Counted from the stretch's first letter, positions 1 through 14,400 are shown. The stretch: DNA of 64,000 bases from Pomphorhynchus laevis (GCA_012934845.2 WNNJ02003746.1:62001-126000); one strand, 5' to 3'. Notes: a model not told the origin generated them from the letters alone. Numbers and translations: made by a program.

Positions 1-75
1 GCGATTTTCATGTCGATGTAGTCGATGGTTGTCGTTGTCGATGTCGTCGATGGTTTTCGTTGTCGATTGTAAGAT
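1..75. repeat. GTCGAT/GTCGTT simple repeat
   Basis: Imperfect hexamer-like repeat built from GTCGAT, GTCGTT and GTCGATGGTT. It is cut by the window edge, so its full length is unknown. Confidence 0.7.
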
Positions 76-3000
76 GGAAAATTGTATGTAATAATGGTTG
101 TCGTCAAAGGGTATACTTCAAGTCCTTGCCAAATTGTGTATATTAATTGTATAGAATGTATTTACTTTAGATTGTATGTTTATTAGAAACCAAATTTTTT
201 TTGTAATTGTTAATAATGTAATAATAATTTTGTAATAATATTAATAATCTAATTACTAATTTAGCAAACGTGATATTATGGGATATTCAAATATTGTAAA
301 AATTGGTTGCAAAAGCGTTATTCATCTAAATGCAATTCGTATATCTAGCACCACATTTTAAAGAAGTGAAGTAAACACGTTTACAAAATATTCACAAATA
401 CGGCAAAAGTGACGTTTTGAGTTGTTTTTACTTCAAGACAGTTGTAGAACACAGATTTTAAGTTTCTCTTAATACACATAAAGATAGTATACTCGAAACA
501 ATTGTGAAAGGACGAATACGCATTTACTAAAGATTTAGAGAAGTCTTTTTTAGCTGTTTTCTAACAATATTTAATATAGTATTTGTTCACTCAGGTTAAA
601 CCAATGCTATGTACGCGTCTTTCGAAACGAGGATTTTCAAATCATGTGTGATATAAATTCGTACAATTAGTTATATGGCGTAGATTTTGTACTATGACAG
701 TATGTTTTTCATTCTTAAAACAATAAATAATGCTTTAGATACCTTCGTTATACATTCATACACTTATGCATCTCAAATTATGTCAGCACAAATAAAATTT
801 CAGGGAAATTTTATCGTAAATCATTTTAGCCTACCCACATTATTAAGAAATAAACGATCATAACAAATAACGCTTTGTTATTTCACGACCTCGGATAGAT
901 CTATTTAACTATGCTGACAACACAAAACGAACCGTATGAGACAGTATACAAACCCTAATATATTATTATGTAATATAATACTATATAATACTATATATAG
1001 TATATTAATACTTTATATACTGTCTTTTTGCCGATCGTGACATCATTATAATGAGTTCAAAGTGGATCTAAGCTATCTGCCGTTATACCAGTTATATATT
1101 GTCTCCTATTTTGTATTTCTGTTTGTGGTCGATAAATAAAACGTTATATATAGTTCTCCGATATAATCATGCTTGGGTTCATCTCAAGGACTCAAATATT
1201 TAGATTGTAATTAAATATATGTAAGCTGTAAATAATATATTAAATACACAATTTTATTGAAACGTTTCTTCTTCAAGCCGGAATATAGTTATAATTTATA
1301 TACAGTTATATATAGTTATAGTATATATATAATTTTAAAGATAATTTTTATAGGAAACCTCATTAGTAAAATCATTTTGGATATCCTTTAATAGATGCTT
1401 TCATATATTTAGAATTGTAGATTTAAATTCAATTCAGTATCCGCTTCCAATCAAGAAACTAATATAGAATTATTTTATAGGATTATGTATATAATACATA
1501 ATCCTTTAAATTATTTTAACCTAATACATATAGGATTGGATATTTATAGAATTTACAGCATTCTGAATGGACATACTTTGCTAATTATAATCGAGATTTC
1601 ATTACCTGGCGATGCTATTCATTCTGTAAGAAATTAATTTGATTCTAATACACAATATAAGCATTAATGGATTATGCATTTATGAATTTTAAATTTTAAA
1701 TGACAATTAATAAAATAACAACTAAGTTATTCTTAAATTGAATTATATTTTACCAAACGAGATATTGCAAGATTTAATTTCATTACAAAGTTTCCTGTTT
1801 ATGGCAAATAGATGGAAATTCGAAAAATCAGTCAATATTTAATTTTAAGTAAAAGTTAATTGAAATATAGCACTAAAAAAGTTAAAAATAAGTTACCGAA
1901 TTTGATGTTGTTACACCTTAAAATTATTTGAATTTGTTTCTAATAAATCAGATTAAAAATTTATTTCATTCTTAATTCATAGTACGTCTGCAAAATATTA
2001 TAACAAATACTTATATTTTATTAATATATTTTATTTATATATTTTATTGATAGCATTTATTATTTATAATTAAATTGCACTTTAAAAATTTAATTTAAAT
2101 ATCAGCAATTTTAAATAATTTAAAATCAAGGAAGACAATAGAGGTTTCGTGTCAACATAATTTCGGATAAGAAATTGTGGAATTTATTTGTCTTATAAAA
2201 ACACAATTCATAGCAGCGTAGCCAAATACAAGCTAATGACGTATTTCCTATGATGAAATTTGATTATCAAGTATCTTATACTAATACAAAGTATATTATT
2301 TATTATCCATACATAATAAATTTTCGCTAAAATACAAGTTAGTCGAAGAGGTCCGGAAATATCTCAACAAAATGAAATTCAACCGACTAACAGCAAGACG
2401 ATTTCAATGCATCACTTCAATCTGATAAAAAGAACACAGTTAAAGATCATTGATTGATGTTATGGTTACTGATTTTAAAATAATTCGATGCCACAACGCC
2501 CAATTGGGTTGAATTTATATCAGCGTTGTAGCTGAAAAATATACAACCTTGTTGCAACTGATAACATTATGAAATTTGATTTATAAACTTTGTCGTGTTT
2601 TAATCACGTTAAAAATATGATTTAAAATACGACCATTTAGACTGATTATCACGATCTTGTGTTTTAAATACGTTATTAGCTGGATTTGCATTGGATCTAC
2701 CACGAGTTAAAATATAATTGTTGGAATGCAATCATCATTGAAACATCAATGATATAATTTACGATCTTGCTTATTTATAATCTCTATATCTTTGTGAAGT
2801 AAGAACGAAACGCTTAATCTGCCTGCGATAAAATGAAAGATTCCCACTTCCTAATTTTGATTAGTATTTTGCAGCGCCAGCTTTACGGTTATACTGTTTC
2901 GGTGCATACCAAATGTAAAATATGTAATTAGATTTGTACTAAACCACATATCTTCTAGATACTTAATGCTAAACGAACATCTGGCGCATAAATTAACCAA

Positions 3001-4250
3001 AAAAACTAGAAAATTTGAATTTGCGATTGGCAGCTATTTCAGCCGATTATAGATGATTCTGAACATTTCATTTGCTTTTACCCGGTTCTAGCAGCGATTA
3101 AACTCTTCTATACTTGAGAAAATATATTTTAACAGTATTTTAATAAAATAATATATTTTATTTCAATATAATGTCTCTTTGAATAATTTTGAAATAGCTT
3201 ATTCTGAGCAAAGTAGCTTGTTGTTATATGTTATGCAAATTGTTTGATTAATTGGCATAAACTCTCTATATGCGGGCATAGTTTACTCCGAGTATACAGA
3301 CAGATTATATTGCGGTTAGTGTAAGAAGCATTTAAATCCGGCTGACTTTTGAAAAAGTACACTGATTTGAAGGGTTTCTTAAAGAGACAACTCCTATAGG
3401 CGCTTCTAGCCTTATGTTCATGTTATTTTCAACTACATCTAATTTTAATGAAAATATAGATCTTTAAAAATCATAGTTATGGAATTATTTTATAACTAAG
3501 TACTAGAGTTGAATTTCATTCGTTTACTAAAATGAAATTGTAACGGCATTAGGAAAAATGTATTAACATTAATGATATCGCATTTTCATCATATGTTTTG
3601 AATATCATGATCAGTGGACCAGCATGCTTTCCAGAAAAATAGTTTGTGTTATGGAACCCGCAATGACGCCTCGTGACTGTATTTTATATCACAAGTCAGG
3701 CGAAACGACTGACGGCAATTCTCATACTGATGAGTGCTGCCCCCACCATAAGCTCGCTACATTCTACTGTCAAATTACATATCGAAGACTTCCTATTGAG
3801 CTTGAAGGACCGTATATATTTGATAATTAATCAATGAAAATATCAACAACAGTTTGATTTTATTATTCGAATGTTTCGGTTTCAGGTACAATCTCCAAAA
3901 CATTCCTCAGCTAATTGTAATAACTTATATCTTTAAACGAAGACTTGTTCGTTTAAAGAAGATTATAAAAATTACATAATTATCTAAATCGTTATGATAC
4001 TTTACAGTTTCAATTTTTTAACGGATTTAACGTCTAGCAATTATATAGGTACATGGTTGAATCACTTTCTTCCTTTTACGAGACATTTCGAATAAAATCA
4101 GAATGGAATAAAAAATTTTGCAATTTATTTTTAATGCGTTTTCGCGTTTTTACAAAATTACTTTAATGAATGTAGTTGTCGACACTTCTCCGAAGCGTAG
4201 TGTCGGCTTGATCATTTTTAAAACAATTGTTAGAATTGAATATCGATAGC
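76..4250. other. AT-rich intergenic DNA, no supported gene
   Basis: About 4 kb of AT-rich DNA with long TA runs (for example 960-1020 and 1290-1340). The only open frame of note (3624-3830, 68 codons) has no recognisable motif, so I do not call it. A 23-base string at 171-193 recurs exactly at 13343-13365, so part of this stretch is dispersed repeat. Confidence 0.6.
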
Positions 4251-4274
4251 CGTGATTGACTTTATGTCCCACCA

Positions 4275-4395
4275 TTTACATCAATGCTTTATCGATGCTT
4301 TATTCATGCTTTATCGATACTTTATTCATGCTTTATCGATGCTTTATTCATGCTTTATCGATGCTTTATTCATCAAGGCTTCATCAATGCTTTAT
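4275..4395 (+). repeat. 22-bp minisatellite next to a pseudogene
   Basis: Tandem units close to CATGCTTTATCGATGCTTTA, degenerating rightwards into a CATCAATGCTTTAT form. The array keeps reading frames open artificially, so the upstream part of the 4252-4815 open frame is repeat translation rather than protein. Confidence 0.85.
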
Positions 4396-4440
4396 TACAT
4401 CAATGCTTTATATATTACATCAATGCTTTATCGTGTAATT

Positions 4441-4947
4441 CATGAATTTATAAGTCAGTGGCCAATACCTGAAATTTGTGATCTATACACAAATCTTCGA
4501 GCATTGTGGCTGATTGTACAAAATATATTTCTACAGATCCTAATTCGTCATAGGGACACATCTCCAAAAGTATATCCAGGGTTGACATCTTCAAATATAA
4601 GCGGTCTGGTCGATAATCAAATGAATAGTCAACCTTCTTCATCTTATGTGGATTCTGTTCAATCACCTAGCAATAAACAAACAGCTTACGCAACAACAGC
4701 ATCTCAAAATTTACAAAATTCAAATCAAGATTATACTGCTTCGTTGTTTCAACCATTAGATCGTTTTCATCCCCAGCAACATCAGCCGACAAATCAACAA
4801 CCAAAACAAACTTAAGAACAACTTTATGCATCCGAACTTGTACAAATGCAGACAGTGGGATACCATAACCGTGATACTAATCTTAAAGTGCTTGTTGCAT
4901 CTATAGGGTACGCAAATATGTCTGTAGAACGTAATGAAGACTCTTGA
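4441..4947 (+). pseudogene. Degenerate ubiquilin C-terminal half (probable retropseudogene)
   Basis: One reading frame runs from about 4441 to a TGA at 4945-4947, interrupted by an in-frame TAA at 4813-4815. It starts with a piece resembling the last STI1-like segment of ubiquilin (PIPEICDLYTNLRAL, compare NPE...NPRAL), continues through a Ser/Gln/Pro-rich linker, and after the stop gives a UBA-like module. The pieces YASELVQMQTVGYHNRDTN and LKVLVASIGYANMSVERN match the ubiquilin pattern QLEQL..MGF.NREANL.ALIA..GD.NAA.ERL. Ubiquilins are proteasome shuttle factors. The stop, loss of the conserved MGF and GD residues, absence of introns and lack of an N-terminal ubiquitin-like domain point to a dead copy. 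What is seen is the motif order; retrotransposition as its origin is inferred. Confidence 0.75.
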
Positions 4948-5224
4948 CTTTTATCAATAATTTAGATGCTAATATTTTGTTATTTTGCAAGCTAGTTTTA
5001 AGCTGACAATATCACGGTTGCCTTGTGATTGCACATTAATGTATTTTTAGGTAAATCGTATAGGTATCTTATATAACAGTAAGCCACTTGGATGATTTAA
5101 GCGATTATACGCAATTACGATGATATGTTGATTACTAGAAAAGTTCACTTTTTATGCTTCGGAGTTTCTTACATTTGTTTGTGAATTTTTTCTCATTACT
5201 ACGTAAAACATTTGTTAAGCCAAC

Positions 5225-5256
5225 AAAATGGGTCCCACGATAGTAGGACCCATTTT
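5225..5256. other. Perfect hairpin, 11-bp arms
   Basis: AAAATGGGTCC at 5225-5235 and its exact complement at 5246-5256 with a 10-base spacer, about 180 bp upstream of the SCAMP start codon. It may be a short inverted-repeat relic; no function can be read from it. Confidence 0.6.
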
Positions 5257-5438
5257 CTTATTTATAAATGATATTGCCTTAAGCAATAAGCTAGAGTATT
5301 ATTTTCTAAATTATTTGTCTTTCTTTGTATTTATATTTACAGATCGAATGTCAGATTCCAACCATCCGTTTTCGGTAAATCTACATTATAAGAATTCATG
5401 TTTGATTTAATAATTAGGATCCATCAATACGAGCTGCG

Positions 5439-8400
5439 ATGGATCAATCGCAACGAAGGCAAAGCGGTGACGATTACAATCCTTTCGCTAACATGACTGT
5501 GCCCGGCACGGTACGTTCAATTAATTATCGACATTAGTGATTAAAGTTTTAATTGAAATTATTAAGATTCAAAATTAGCGATTTGTTATTTTTTATTGCT
5601 ATGGCATAGCTAGAAAAGGAGTATTGTTCAAATTTATATTATAAATTAGTCATGTAAGCTTTTGACATTTGGTGTTTTCTATTCTTATATGAAGAAAATA
5701 ATAATTTTTGAATCAAAAGCACAAAATATAAACGCCAAGAAAGGATTCGGTCACTATCAGAATTTTTTTCATTGATAATCACGATGTATTACAATTAGAT
5801 GCTAAAATTACATCAATCACTGATCCTAATGACACAATCATTGTTCATTATAATAAATTAAATTTTGGTTAATGTTAGATTGACCAAAATAGATTGATTA
5901 ATTTATAACATCATACGACGTGAAAGAATGAAGAAAATTGGTCCTTAAAACATTGATAAACTAGAACGAATATGTAAGATAAACAAATATAGGATACACA
6001 AATATAAGATAAACAAATAAAGATACACAAATATAATATAAACAAATATAAAGAAACATTAACACAAACGCTAGATATTAATGCGCGAATGCGTGGCGAA
6101 AACCGAGATCGGTGGGTAATCTTTGCTATTATACCAGAATCTAACTCTTCGGAGCCGCAGCTACGTATTGATCATGACGTGAGTAAAGTTTGGTAAGTAT
6201 TATCAAAAATATTTACTTCAGGTGAGGAATCTATAGCCTCATCTCTTCTAGAGAAATCATTGTTCAGGTTAGGTAAGAAAAGTGAAGAACGTCCACGCTT
6301 ATTGAAAGTGGTATGTAAATCGTCCGGCAATGTTAGATTGCATTGTGTGTTGTGATATCTAGCTCCGTGAGTTTGTCTTCCAATCTATTACGGTAAAAGC
6401 CTTCTCTATGCTTCGAATATTATGTAGCGTTGCCTGCTGTAACTCTGCCAATGTTCCAACAGAAATACACGTTTCGTAAGTTCTGCAGAGAACTTCGGAA
6501 CATTCAAATTCCAGTTGACACCCTGAACATGGGTCCAGGATTCCAAGACTGCCCATTCGGATTGGTGTTGTCGCAATTACTTTCCCGACTTCATCGATAT
6601 TGATACCTGACATTTCAGGTAATAAATTAACGAATATATTTTCTTTAAGTGTATTCAGTTGAGATGCGCTACACAAGACCGTCCTGAAAACATAAATCCA
6701 TTTAAATTGTAAAGATCTTGTCAGATTTGCATAAGACACATGTGGATCAATGCGTTCCACCTCGGTCAAACAGTTTACGTACGAAGACCAAGTTGAATAC
6801 TTACTCTAGATCGCTTTGTCAACGTATTGATCAGTACCAATCGCCACACTCAAAATATTGATTCCGGTTGTTGTGTGATTTACATTATGCATTATTCTCC
6901 GATCACTAGTGATGTTCTTATGTGAGAGTATTTGCGTTTTGGTAATATTTACATTATAACCATAAAACGGTCCCTTGTGCAATAGTATATCATATACTCT
7001 GGTCAAATTTTCGTACCCTCCAACTAAATTTGAGTCATCAGCGTACCATCGATGCAGTACGTTCGGAACCGCTTGACTTATTTCAGCAATAAGGGGCATC
7101 GAAGCCATTGAAAATGCTGCCATAGCGAGCGGATCTCCTTGAGTGAATCCCTCATTGGAGAACAAACTGTCACCTCCAAGGCATAATTGAGATGGTTGCA
7201 TGTACATATTCCTTAGTGCCGTTGTCATAGATGGACATATATATATTCAATGTTATGCAAAGCAACTCTCTATTGATCGAATTAAACGCATTTGAAGCGT
7301 CTATCGCTAGACACGATTATCATTACTTTCTTTATATGTGTTTCTTATGGACCGTATTGCATATTCGATTCCGGCTCTTTGTGATCCAGCTAGCTGCACT
7401 ATGCCAGCGGCCCCAATGCAAATCAGGTTTCATGATATCCAGAAGTGCTTTGCAAATGATCCGTCGAGATACTTCACATACGCCTATAGGGCGGATACCG
7501 CCATTATTTTTCTTTATCGCAATGAGGCGGCACACCGTCAACGCCTCTAATGATCCAACCAGCATATTCTCGGTTGCAATTCAAATACCAAGATCAGATA
7601 GCGCTCGAGCTAGTTTGAGCGATTGAATTCCAAATTTGCTGAGCATTCTACGCCATAACAATGAATCAACTACTGATGGACCAGCACTGCCGTGAATTCT
7701 TTTGCTAGTACTGATTATTTGATCTTCGTTTAATGATAAAAATCGAATCGAGTGATGCTTCAAATTTGGGAATAATGGTTTATGAATCAGTTCTTCCGAA
7801 TTAGCTATCGAAGCATTTGAGTGCAATTCCATCAATCGTTGCTTTACTTGATTGCCGTTCACAATATAGTCATGTGACAGTGTCCCTTCAGGAGACTGAC
7901 CGCATAAAATCACAGATGCTGATGACAGCTTGCTAGACTTCATTAATCTTATAAAGTTTCGCTTCCAATTAGCCTTCTTGTTATTTGATTTTTGTTTGAA
8001 ATTTTGCTGTAAGTAGAGAGCCTAGTCATATAGTTCTACGTAGCGTTTTTCCGCCCACATTGTTAAGCGACGTTCCAGTTTTTCGAATAAATGAGATTCT
8101 CGTGTCGACGCGCTGTAGAATCAACTGGGAAAACACAGATGCTATCTTGAGAGAGTCTATTGATCCTTCTCGTGAGTGGGCACAATCAGCGTATAGACCA
8201 GCATGGATCTCAATGAATTTGTGACTTGCCGGGCAAACAGGTAGAGTTAATGAATTCGGTCGCCATTGACAAGTTGGTACATATCTGAGAGTGTAATTGG
8301 AGAGAATGAACCAAAGTTTTCACACACGGTATTTGCCGATATGTTTTTGGATTGAATGGTTCTTCGAATAAAATTAATGTTCCGGTCAGTGACATTTTGA

Positions 8401-11400
8401 GTTTCGTGTGAACATCCAGGCTTACGACAGCAGTTTGGAGCAGAACAGTTGACACATGCTTTCTTGCTATTTGCGCATTTGCATCTTATACGCTTTGCCG
8501 CAGCCGTATTACAATTACAACACTTGATTGAAGATGAGGGTATCCCACGTGGCGTTCAGTTATATATAATGTATATATCAGTTGTAAATCAGTTATATTG
8601 ATTGTATGTTATTTATATCAAACTTTTCTTCGTGCGCTCACAGGTGGCTTCGTGCGCATTCAGTGGGTGTATGTGTTTTATTGTAAGTAGCTTTAATTGT
8701 AATTAGTGTATATATATTTGATTGCATAAGTAGTGTAAGTAGTAGTTAGCAAGATAGTTTAAACTCGTCTTGTGATAAATATAATAGTCTTGTAATAAAT
8801 AAAAATGAAGTGTTATTATTGCCCTGCTTGCCTCTCGGCTAGGGAAAAAAAGAAACATGTTAAAAAATAAAAATTATAAAAGATCACAAATAAATAAAAA
8901 CGTTAGTTTCGTGAAGATATTGACATTTCCAATGGTCCAAATGATTGGCTCGTGTCGACGCGCTGTCGACAGCGCGTCGACATATTCGACATATCTTTAT
9001 ATTTAAACGCTTTCCAAGTTTTATATTAATCTACAATTAATTTAGAAAGGCATCATTGTAGCGGTTCGTAAATACATAATAGTTATCACAATACTCTATT
9101 ACTGATGCATTACATCTACTTCCCTCAAAGATAAGCCGCTCAAGTATATGCATGAAAATAAATGTAAAAGAGAACTGCATTCTTCTTTGCAAAAACGACA
9201 ACGACACAAATGGGACCTATCATGACACGGTATAGATATCATGCAAAACTTATCATGATAGCCGTGAATTGAGGCCCGCCACGTTATTGGTCTTTTAGTT
9301 GCTTGTGCGTCTTTCCATGCCGTTTGAGTGTAGACTGGAGTGAGTCTAAACCCGATAACTACTAGACTAGATAACTTAATATTGAAAATTTTAACATTTC
9401 GGCAAAATTCTGATGTGCAAGGTAGCCCTAGCTGTGTTTTCATTCCAATAGAGCATTGTCCTAAACGTGACAGAAAGGCAACAACAGTGGACGAGGTTCG
9501 AGAGGAAATACCAACTGCGCGCTTTACAAATCCTCATTTGCACTGATCAAGTTGACGAAAATTACTAGCGAGCAAGTCGGCCCAAATGGCGACAAGGCCG
9601 TAGGTAATGATTGGCAGTAGCATTATATCAAAATAGTGAAGTGCACCTTCAAAAGATAATGATCCGAGATTCGAAGCACAAGCTGTGGCGATAACTAATT
9701 TGGAGGCTTTTTGTTCCAGATGGCGTGAGAATGACCATCTGGAGGTAAGGATAATCCCCAGATAAGTATAAGCAGTGCAAAACTCTAGGCACTCACCGCC
9801 TATTGTAAGAATGTCATCACGGCAACGAGGACCACCTTTCCTAAATTTGATGATTTTCGATTTTCCTTTATTTACCTTTAATTCATGTTGAATGCAAAAA
9901 TTGTCAAGCGCATTCAAAGCTAGTTGAGCGGAATATCGATTAGAAGACAATATGACGAGATCATCTGCATACAGTACGGAGATGACCGCCTGATAAGAAC
10001 TACTCATTACTGAAGGTAAATCTAACAGAAAAAAGGAAAAAAATAACAATGGCCTTAATGGATGACCTTGCAGCACTCCTCTATCAGTAACAAATGACTC
10101 GGATAACCTTAAATCATCGAATATACGGAGAGAATTCGGCTGTAACACGGCAAGAAGATTAAGAAAACGCCCATTAATATGAATTCTTGTATTGAGTTTA
10201 ATCAATAAAAGATTGCGATTGACCGAATCAAATGCCTTTTGAAAATTAATAAAAATCGCATAGAGAGCTGTGCTGATTGAAGCTGTGCTGATTGAAGCTG
10301 TCCTGAACTCGGTCTCTAACAATTCTAATAGCATCAGTAGCCGATTTATTTTTTCTAAACCCAAATTGTTCGTTTGGAAGGCATGATCCTCTACAGTAAG
10401 TTAAACGGGTAGACATGACCAATGTTAGAAGCTTATAGCAGTGATTTAAGAGGGCAATACCTCTGTACGAATTAGTATCATTTGCTGAACCTTTACCTTT
10501 ATAAGGTATTTTGATAACTCCCGTTCGCCTGGAATCTGGGATAGGTGCACCATGTAATAAGGAGTTGAAGAGAAATGTCCAATAATTCACTAAAATAGAG
10601 AATGTTGACTTAATATGTTCTGCACAAAAATTATCGGGACCAGACGCTTTATTAGTTTTCATTATTTGCACAGCCATCTCTATTTCTCGATGAGAAAAAC
10701 TGTGATTCAGTGGGTCATTATCAATCGAAGAAAGTGTAATACCACAAAGGTTGAGTGGAGTATCAAATAATGGAGAGTGTTTAAGCGTCTTACAAAAATG
10801 AGATACCCATGCACTTAAAGGGATCTGAGATGTACCTGAATTATTTCGACGTAATAATATTCACGGAGCCTTTTCCGCTAGATAGATCCACTTTTGTTCC
10901 TCTGCATGTAATTTAGTTTTTCTCCACATAACATTTAGATGGGTGTAGAATTGAGGAAGCAAAACGTATTCTCGGCGCACTGAATTATCAAAACGAAAAC
11001 GCTTACTTAAGAATATCATAGCCCGTTGTATGGCACGCATCCAGAGTGGCCTTTGAGTACTATGCCTAACTTTGTTCAAACAATTACGATGACCACAATC
11101 AGCTAATAAAGGTGAAATTAGGGTGGACATACTCTCCTCAAAATTCCCTGTGAATAAAAGTGTAAACGCACGAATAATATTGTTATTTTGGATAGCTGGA
11201 TATCGTATAATTCTACTTTGTTTATGGATATACTGAGTTTCTCTTTTTGGAGATACACAATCAAAAAGACATGACACCGGCTTGTGTTTCCGAACTAACG
11301 ACCATATACTTGCCAATTCCAAATGTGTATCCCTGACAGAAACGTTTGAAAAAATAAAATCAATACAGCTTCTACCGTTCCATGATTCATAGGACCATTT

Positions 11401-14400
11401 TTCGTTAGGGATATGGAGCTTGAGTTGTATAGACTCGAAGTAAGGAATTAGTTACTCAAGTTTATCCGATATAGGTAGAGAGTATCGGGCATTGAAATCT
11501 CCCGCGATAACTATAGGCTTAGATATCGGGACTCCATCTAATATCTGTGAAATGTCGTCAATGATATCTGCTGCCGTAAGTGACGGCTTAAAATACGAAG
11601 CAACCAGAAAAGCACAGGGAGTATCAACCATAATAGAGTTGAAACAATCTTTACAAACCCAGCTTTCGACTGTAGGTTTGAATGCAAGAATTATCCCTCT
11701 ATACGGACGACCTCGATTACCGATTATAGCAGGAAGATCAAAAGTATAGAATCCCGGTAATGAACATTTTGTCGTTGCCAAGGTTTCTAACAGAACAAGA
11801 ACATCAAAATTTTCTAACCATTCAATAATTCCATCATTAATTAGCGTCTGCAGTCCTTCAACATTAAACAGTAAAAGTCTCATGGATCCTGTATACTTAG
11901 CGTTAAGTATACGAGGAGCTACAGTCGCTTGTAGTCATATACTTGGAGGAGTGGAAATTTCCTGATTATCCTGTGATGTGGCAACATCAAGAACAGAAAG
12001 ATCACTATTCCTTGGTGGGGTATTCAATAAAGACAGATCAGTGCTATCAAATTTGCGAATTACCCTACTGTTTCGGATAACATACTGTATTGTCGGATTT
12101 GCTAAACGTTTCTCTCTTAGTTGATCTCTTAGGACTTTATGTGCCTCTCTTTCTGGAGGAGATAGATCAGGATTAACAAACACATTCTGGAACCGGGCAC
12201 TATATCTTAAATTATGACGCCTATATAGGATACAACGAACTGTGGCTTCATATAATGTAGCAAATAACCAGGCAGGAATATCTTTGCGAGTTGTCGAGAA
12301 ACGGCGGGTTTTAATTTTGCAGTCTGGTGTTATTTGGACACCTGCCTCGTTCAAAATGTCTTTGACATCCTGTTCATCATTTGATGAATCTACTAATCCT
12401 TTTATTATAACATTTGAAGCTCTCATACTTAGCTGATCACATGTTCTCACGATTTCTAGGGGTGTTGACCATGACATATTGATACGAGAAGTTGCAAGAA
12501 CTCTTCTAGCTACCGCTTTGCGAGCTACACTAGCAAAAGTATGACCAGAAACATTATAAGCTGTACTGTGGTTGCTCATCTGCGTTCTATCTACCCGGGT
12601 TTCATCACACCTAGTAGATTCTTCCAAATTCGACAACTTTGTACTAAGGGACGATATTGATAACGTAGCCTCGTTTAGAGATAGCTCAAGTGTAGCTATA
12701 GCTACTAGCTGAGCATATTCCACATAAGAATTCTCTGTGAAAAAAGTATCGAGAAATACGACGGGGTACCTTTACTACGGTATACAAAGAGCAACTTGAA
12801 TTGGTGCATTTCAATTCAAGAGTTACATACTCTCCACTAGTAGCACTATCTTGAGATAGAGAGACAGCACAATGAGGTACAACGAAACGCGGTTGCTCTG
12901 GTAAAACTGAGTTAACGTTTTTATTTGTGCATCTAGAACCCGGAAGACAATCTATACATACCTTACCCAATTTCACACATTTACATCCGTTACAAACCGC
13001 ATTATGGCCATTGCACGGACAACGGTGAACAGAAGATGTGCTCGTCATGAGTTGATCAACTTTGTAAGATATTCTTCTTTATGTTCTTTATATTCTTCTT
13101 TACATTCTTCTTTATATTCTTCTTTTTTGCGTCGTAATAATAATTCGCTGTTCGATCGTTGTTTGCGTTGATTTTGTAAATCGAAATCTGCAAGTCCAAA
13201 TCGAAATTGTTGTTCAATCGTCGCTTGCGTCGTAACAATAATTCGTTCTTGGACCGTTGCTTGCGTCGTAATAATAATTCGCTGTTCGATCGTTGTTTGC
13301 GTTGATTTTGTAAATTGTATGCTATTTTATTGTATGTTATTCATTGTATGTTTATTAGAAACCAATTTTTTTAAGGTTTCTAATTTTTTTATTATTATTC
13401 ATTTTATAAATAATAATAAGAGAAACAAATATAAGAGAAACAAATATAAGAGAAACAAATATAAGAGAAACAAATATAAGAGAAACAAATATAAGAGAAA
13501 CAAATAAAATAGAAACAAATATAAGAGAAATACATATAAAATACACAAATATAAAATACACAAATATAAGATAAACAAATATAAGATAACCAAATATAAG
13601 AAACAAATATAAGATAAACAAATAGAAACAAATATAAGAGAAACAAATATAAGAGAAACAAATATAAGAGAAACAAATATAAGAGAAACAAATATAAGAG
13701 AAACAAATAAAATAGAAACAAATATAAGAGAAATACATATAAAATACACAAATATAAAATACACAAATATAAGATAAACAAATATAAGATAACCAAATAT
13801 AAGATAACCAAATATAAGATAAACAAATATAGAATAAATAAATATAAGAGAAACAAATATAAGATACACAAATTAAATAGAAACAAATATAAGAGAAACA
13901 AATATAAGATACAAATTAAATAGAAACAAATATGAGAGAAATAAATATACGAGAAAAATATAAAATACACAAATATAAAATACACAAATATAAGATAAAC
14001 AAATATAAGATGACCACATATAATATAAACGAATACTAGTAATAATGAGTAAGACATCAATTGAAAGGCGACATAGGCAAATCATATAGATACATACATC
14101 TATTAAAAAGAGGCGTATACCGACCATAAAGAGACAAATAGAATAAGCAAATATAAATTTTGGTAATTCAGAATTGTATTAATCGATTAATTTATAGTAT
14201 AATTTACGCTAAAATAAGAAATGCAAATTTTCTTAAAATTTGTCTTATTACTTATAGGAACGAACGACCAGATAATTATAACCGATCAGATAAAAAACGT
14301 GTACTTTGTTATGAACCGTGAATGCCCCATAAATATCGATGCACTCCTATTTTTAATAGATGTATGCCTATATATGATTGGCCTATGCCGCCTTTCGATT

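Larger units (their letters stand above)
9099..13048 (-). mobile_element. Near full-length LINE (I/R1-like features) with ORF1, endonuclease, RT and C-terminal zinc knuckle
   Basis: A minus-strand element of about 4 kb. ORF1 lies at 13048-11935 and ORF2 at 11883-9099. ORF2 holds an AP-type endonuclease (LLFNVEG, then LLETL, then GDFNAR), a linker, an RT with NKASGPDNF, NSYRGIALLNHCYKLL, FINFQKAFDSVNR and VLYADDLVIL, and a C-terminal CCHC-like knuckle (CRCRFCKEECSSLLHLFSC). The zinc knuckle after the RT and the absence of a seen RNase H suggest an I/R1/Tad-type or related clade; this is inference. ORF2 is split over about four frames, so it is not active. It is antisense in SCAMP intron 1. Pieces of the same family recur at 33.4-33.9 and 39.4-39.6 kb. 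Confidence 0.9.

Noticed and set aside
3624-3830. 68-codon open frame
   Set aside because: No motif, no splice or promoter context, and an odd start after AT-rich DNA; probably chance.
7231-7626. 131-codon plus-strand frame
   Set aside because: Shadow of the minus-strand reverse transcriptase at the same position.
13355-14127. Four long hydrophobic minus-strand frames and several plus frames
   Set aside because: They are translations of the GAAACAAATATAAGAG minisatellite in several frames at once, with no codon structure.
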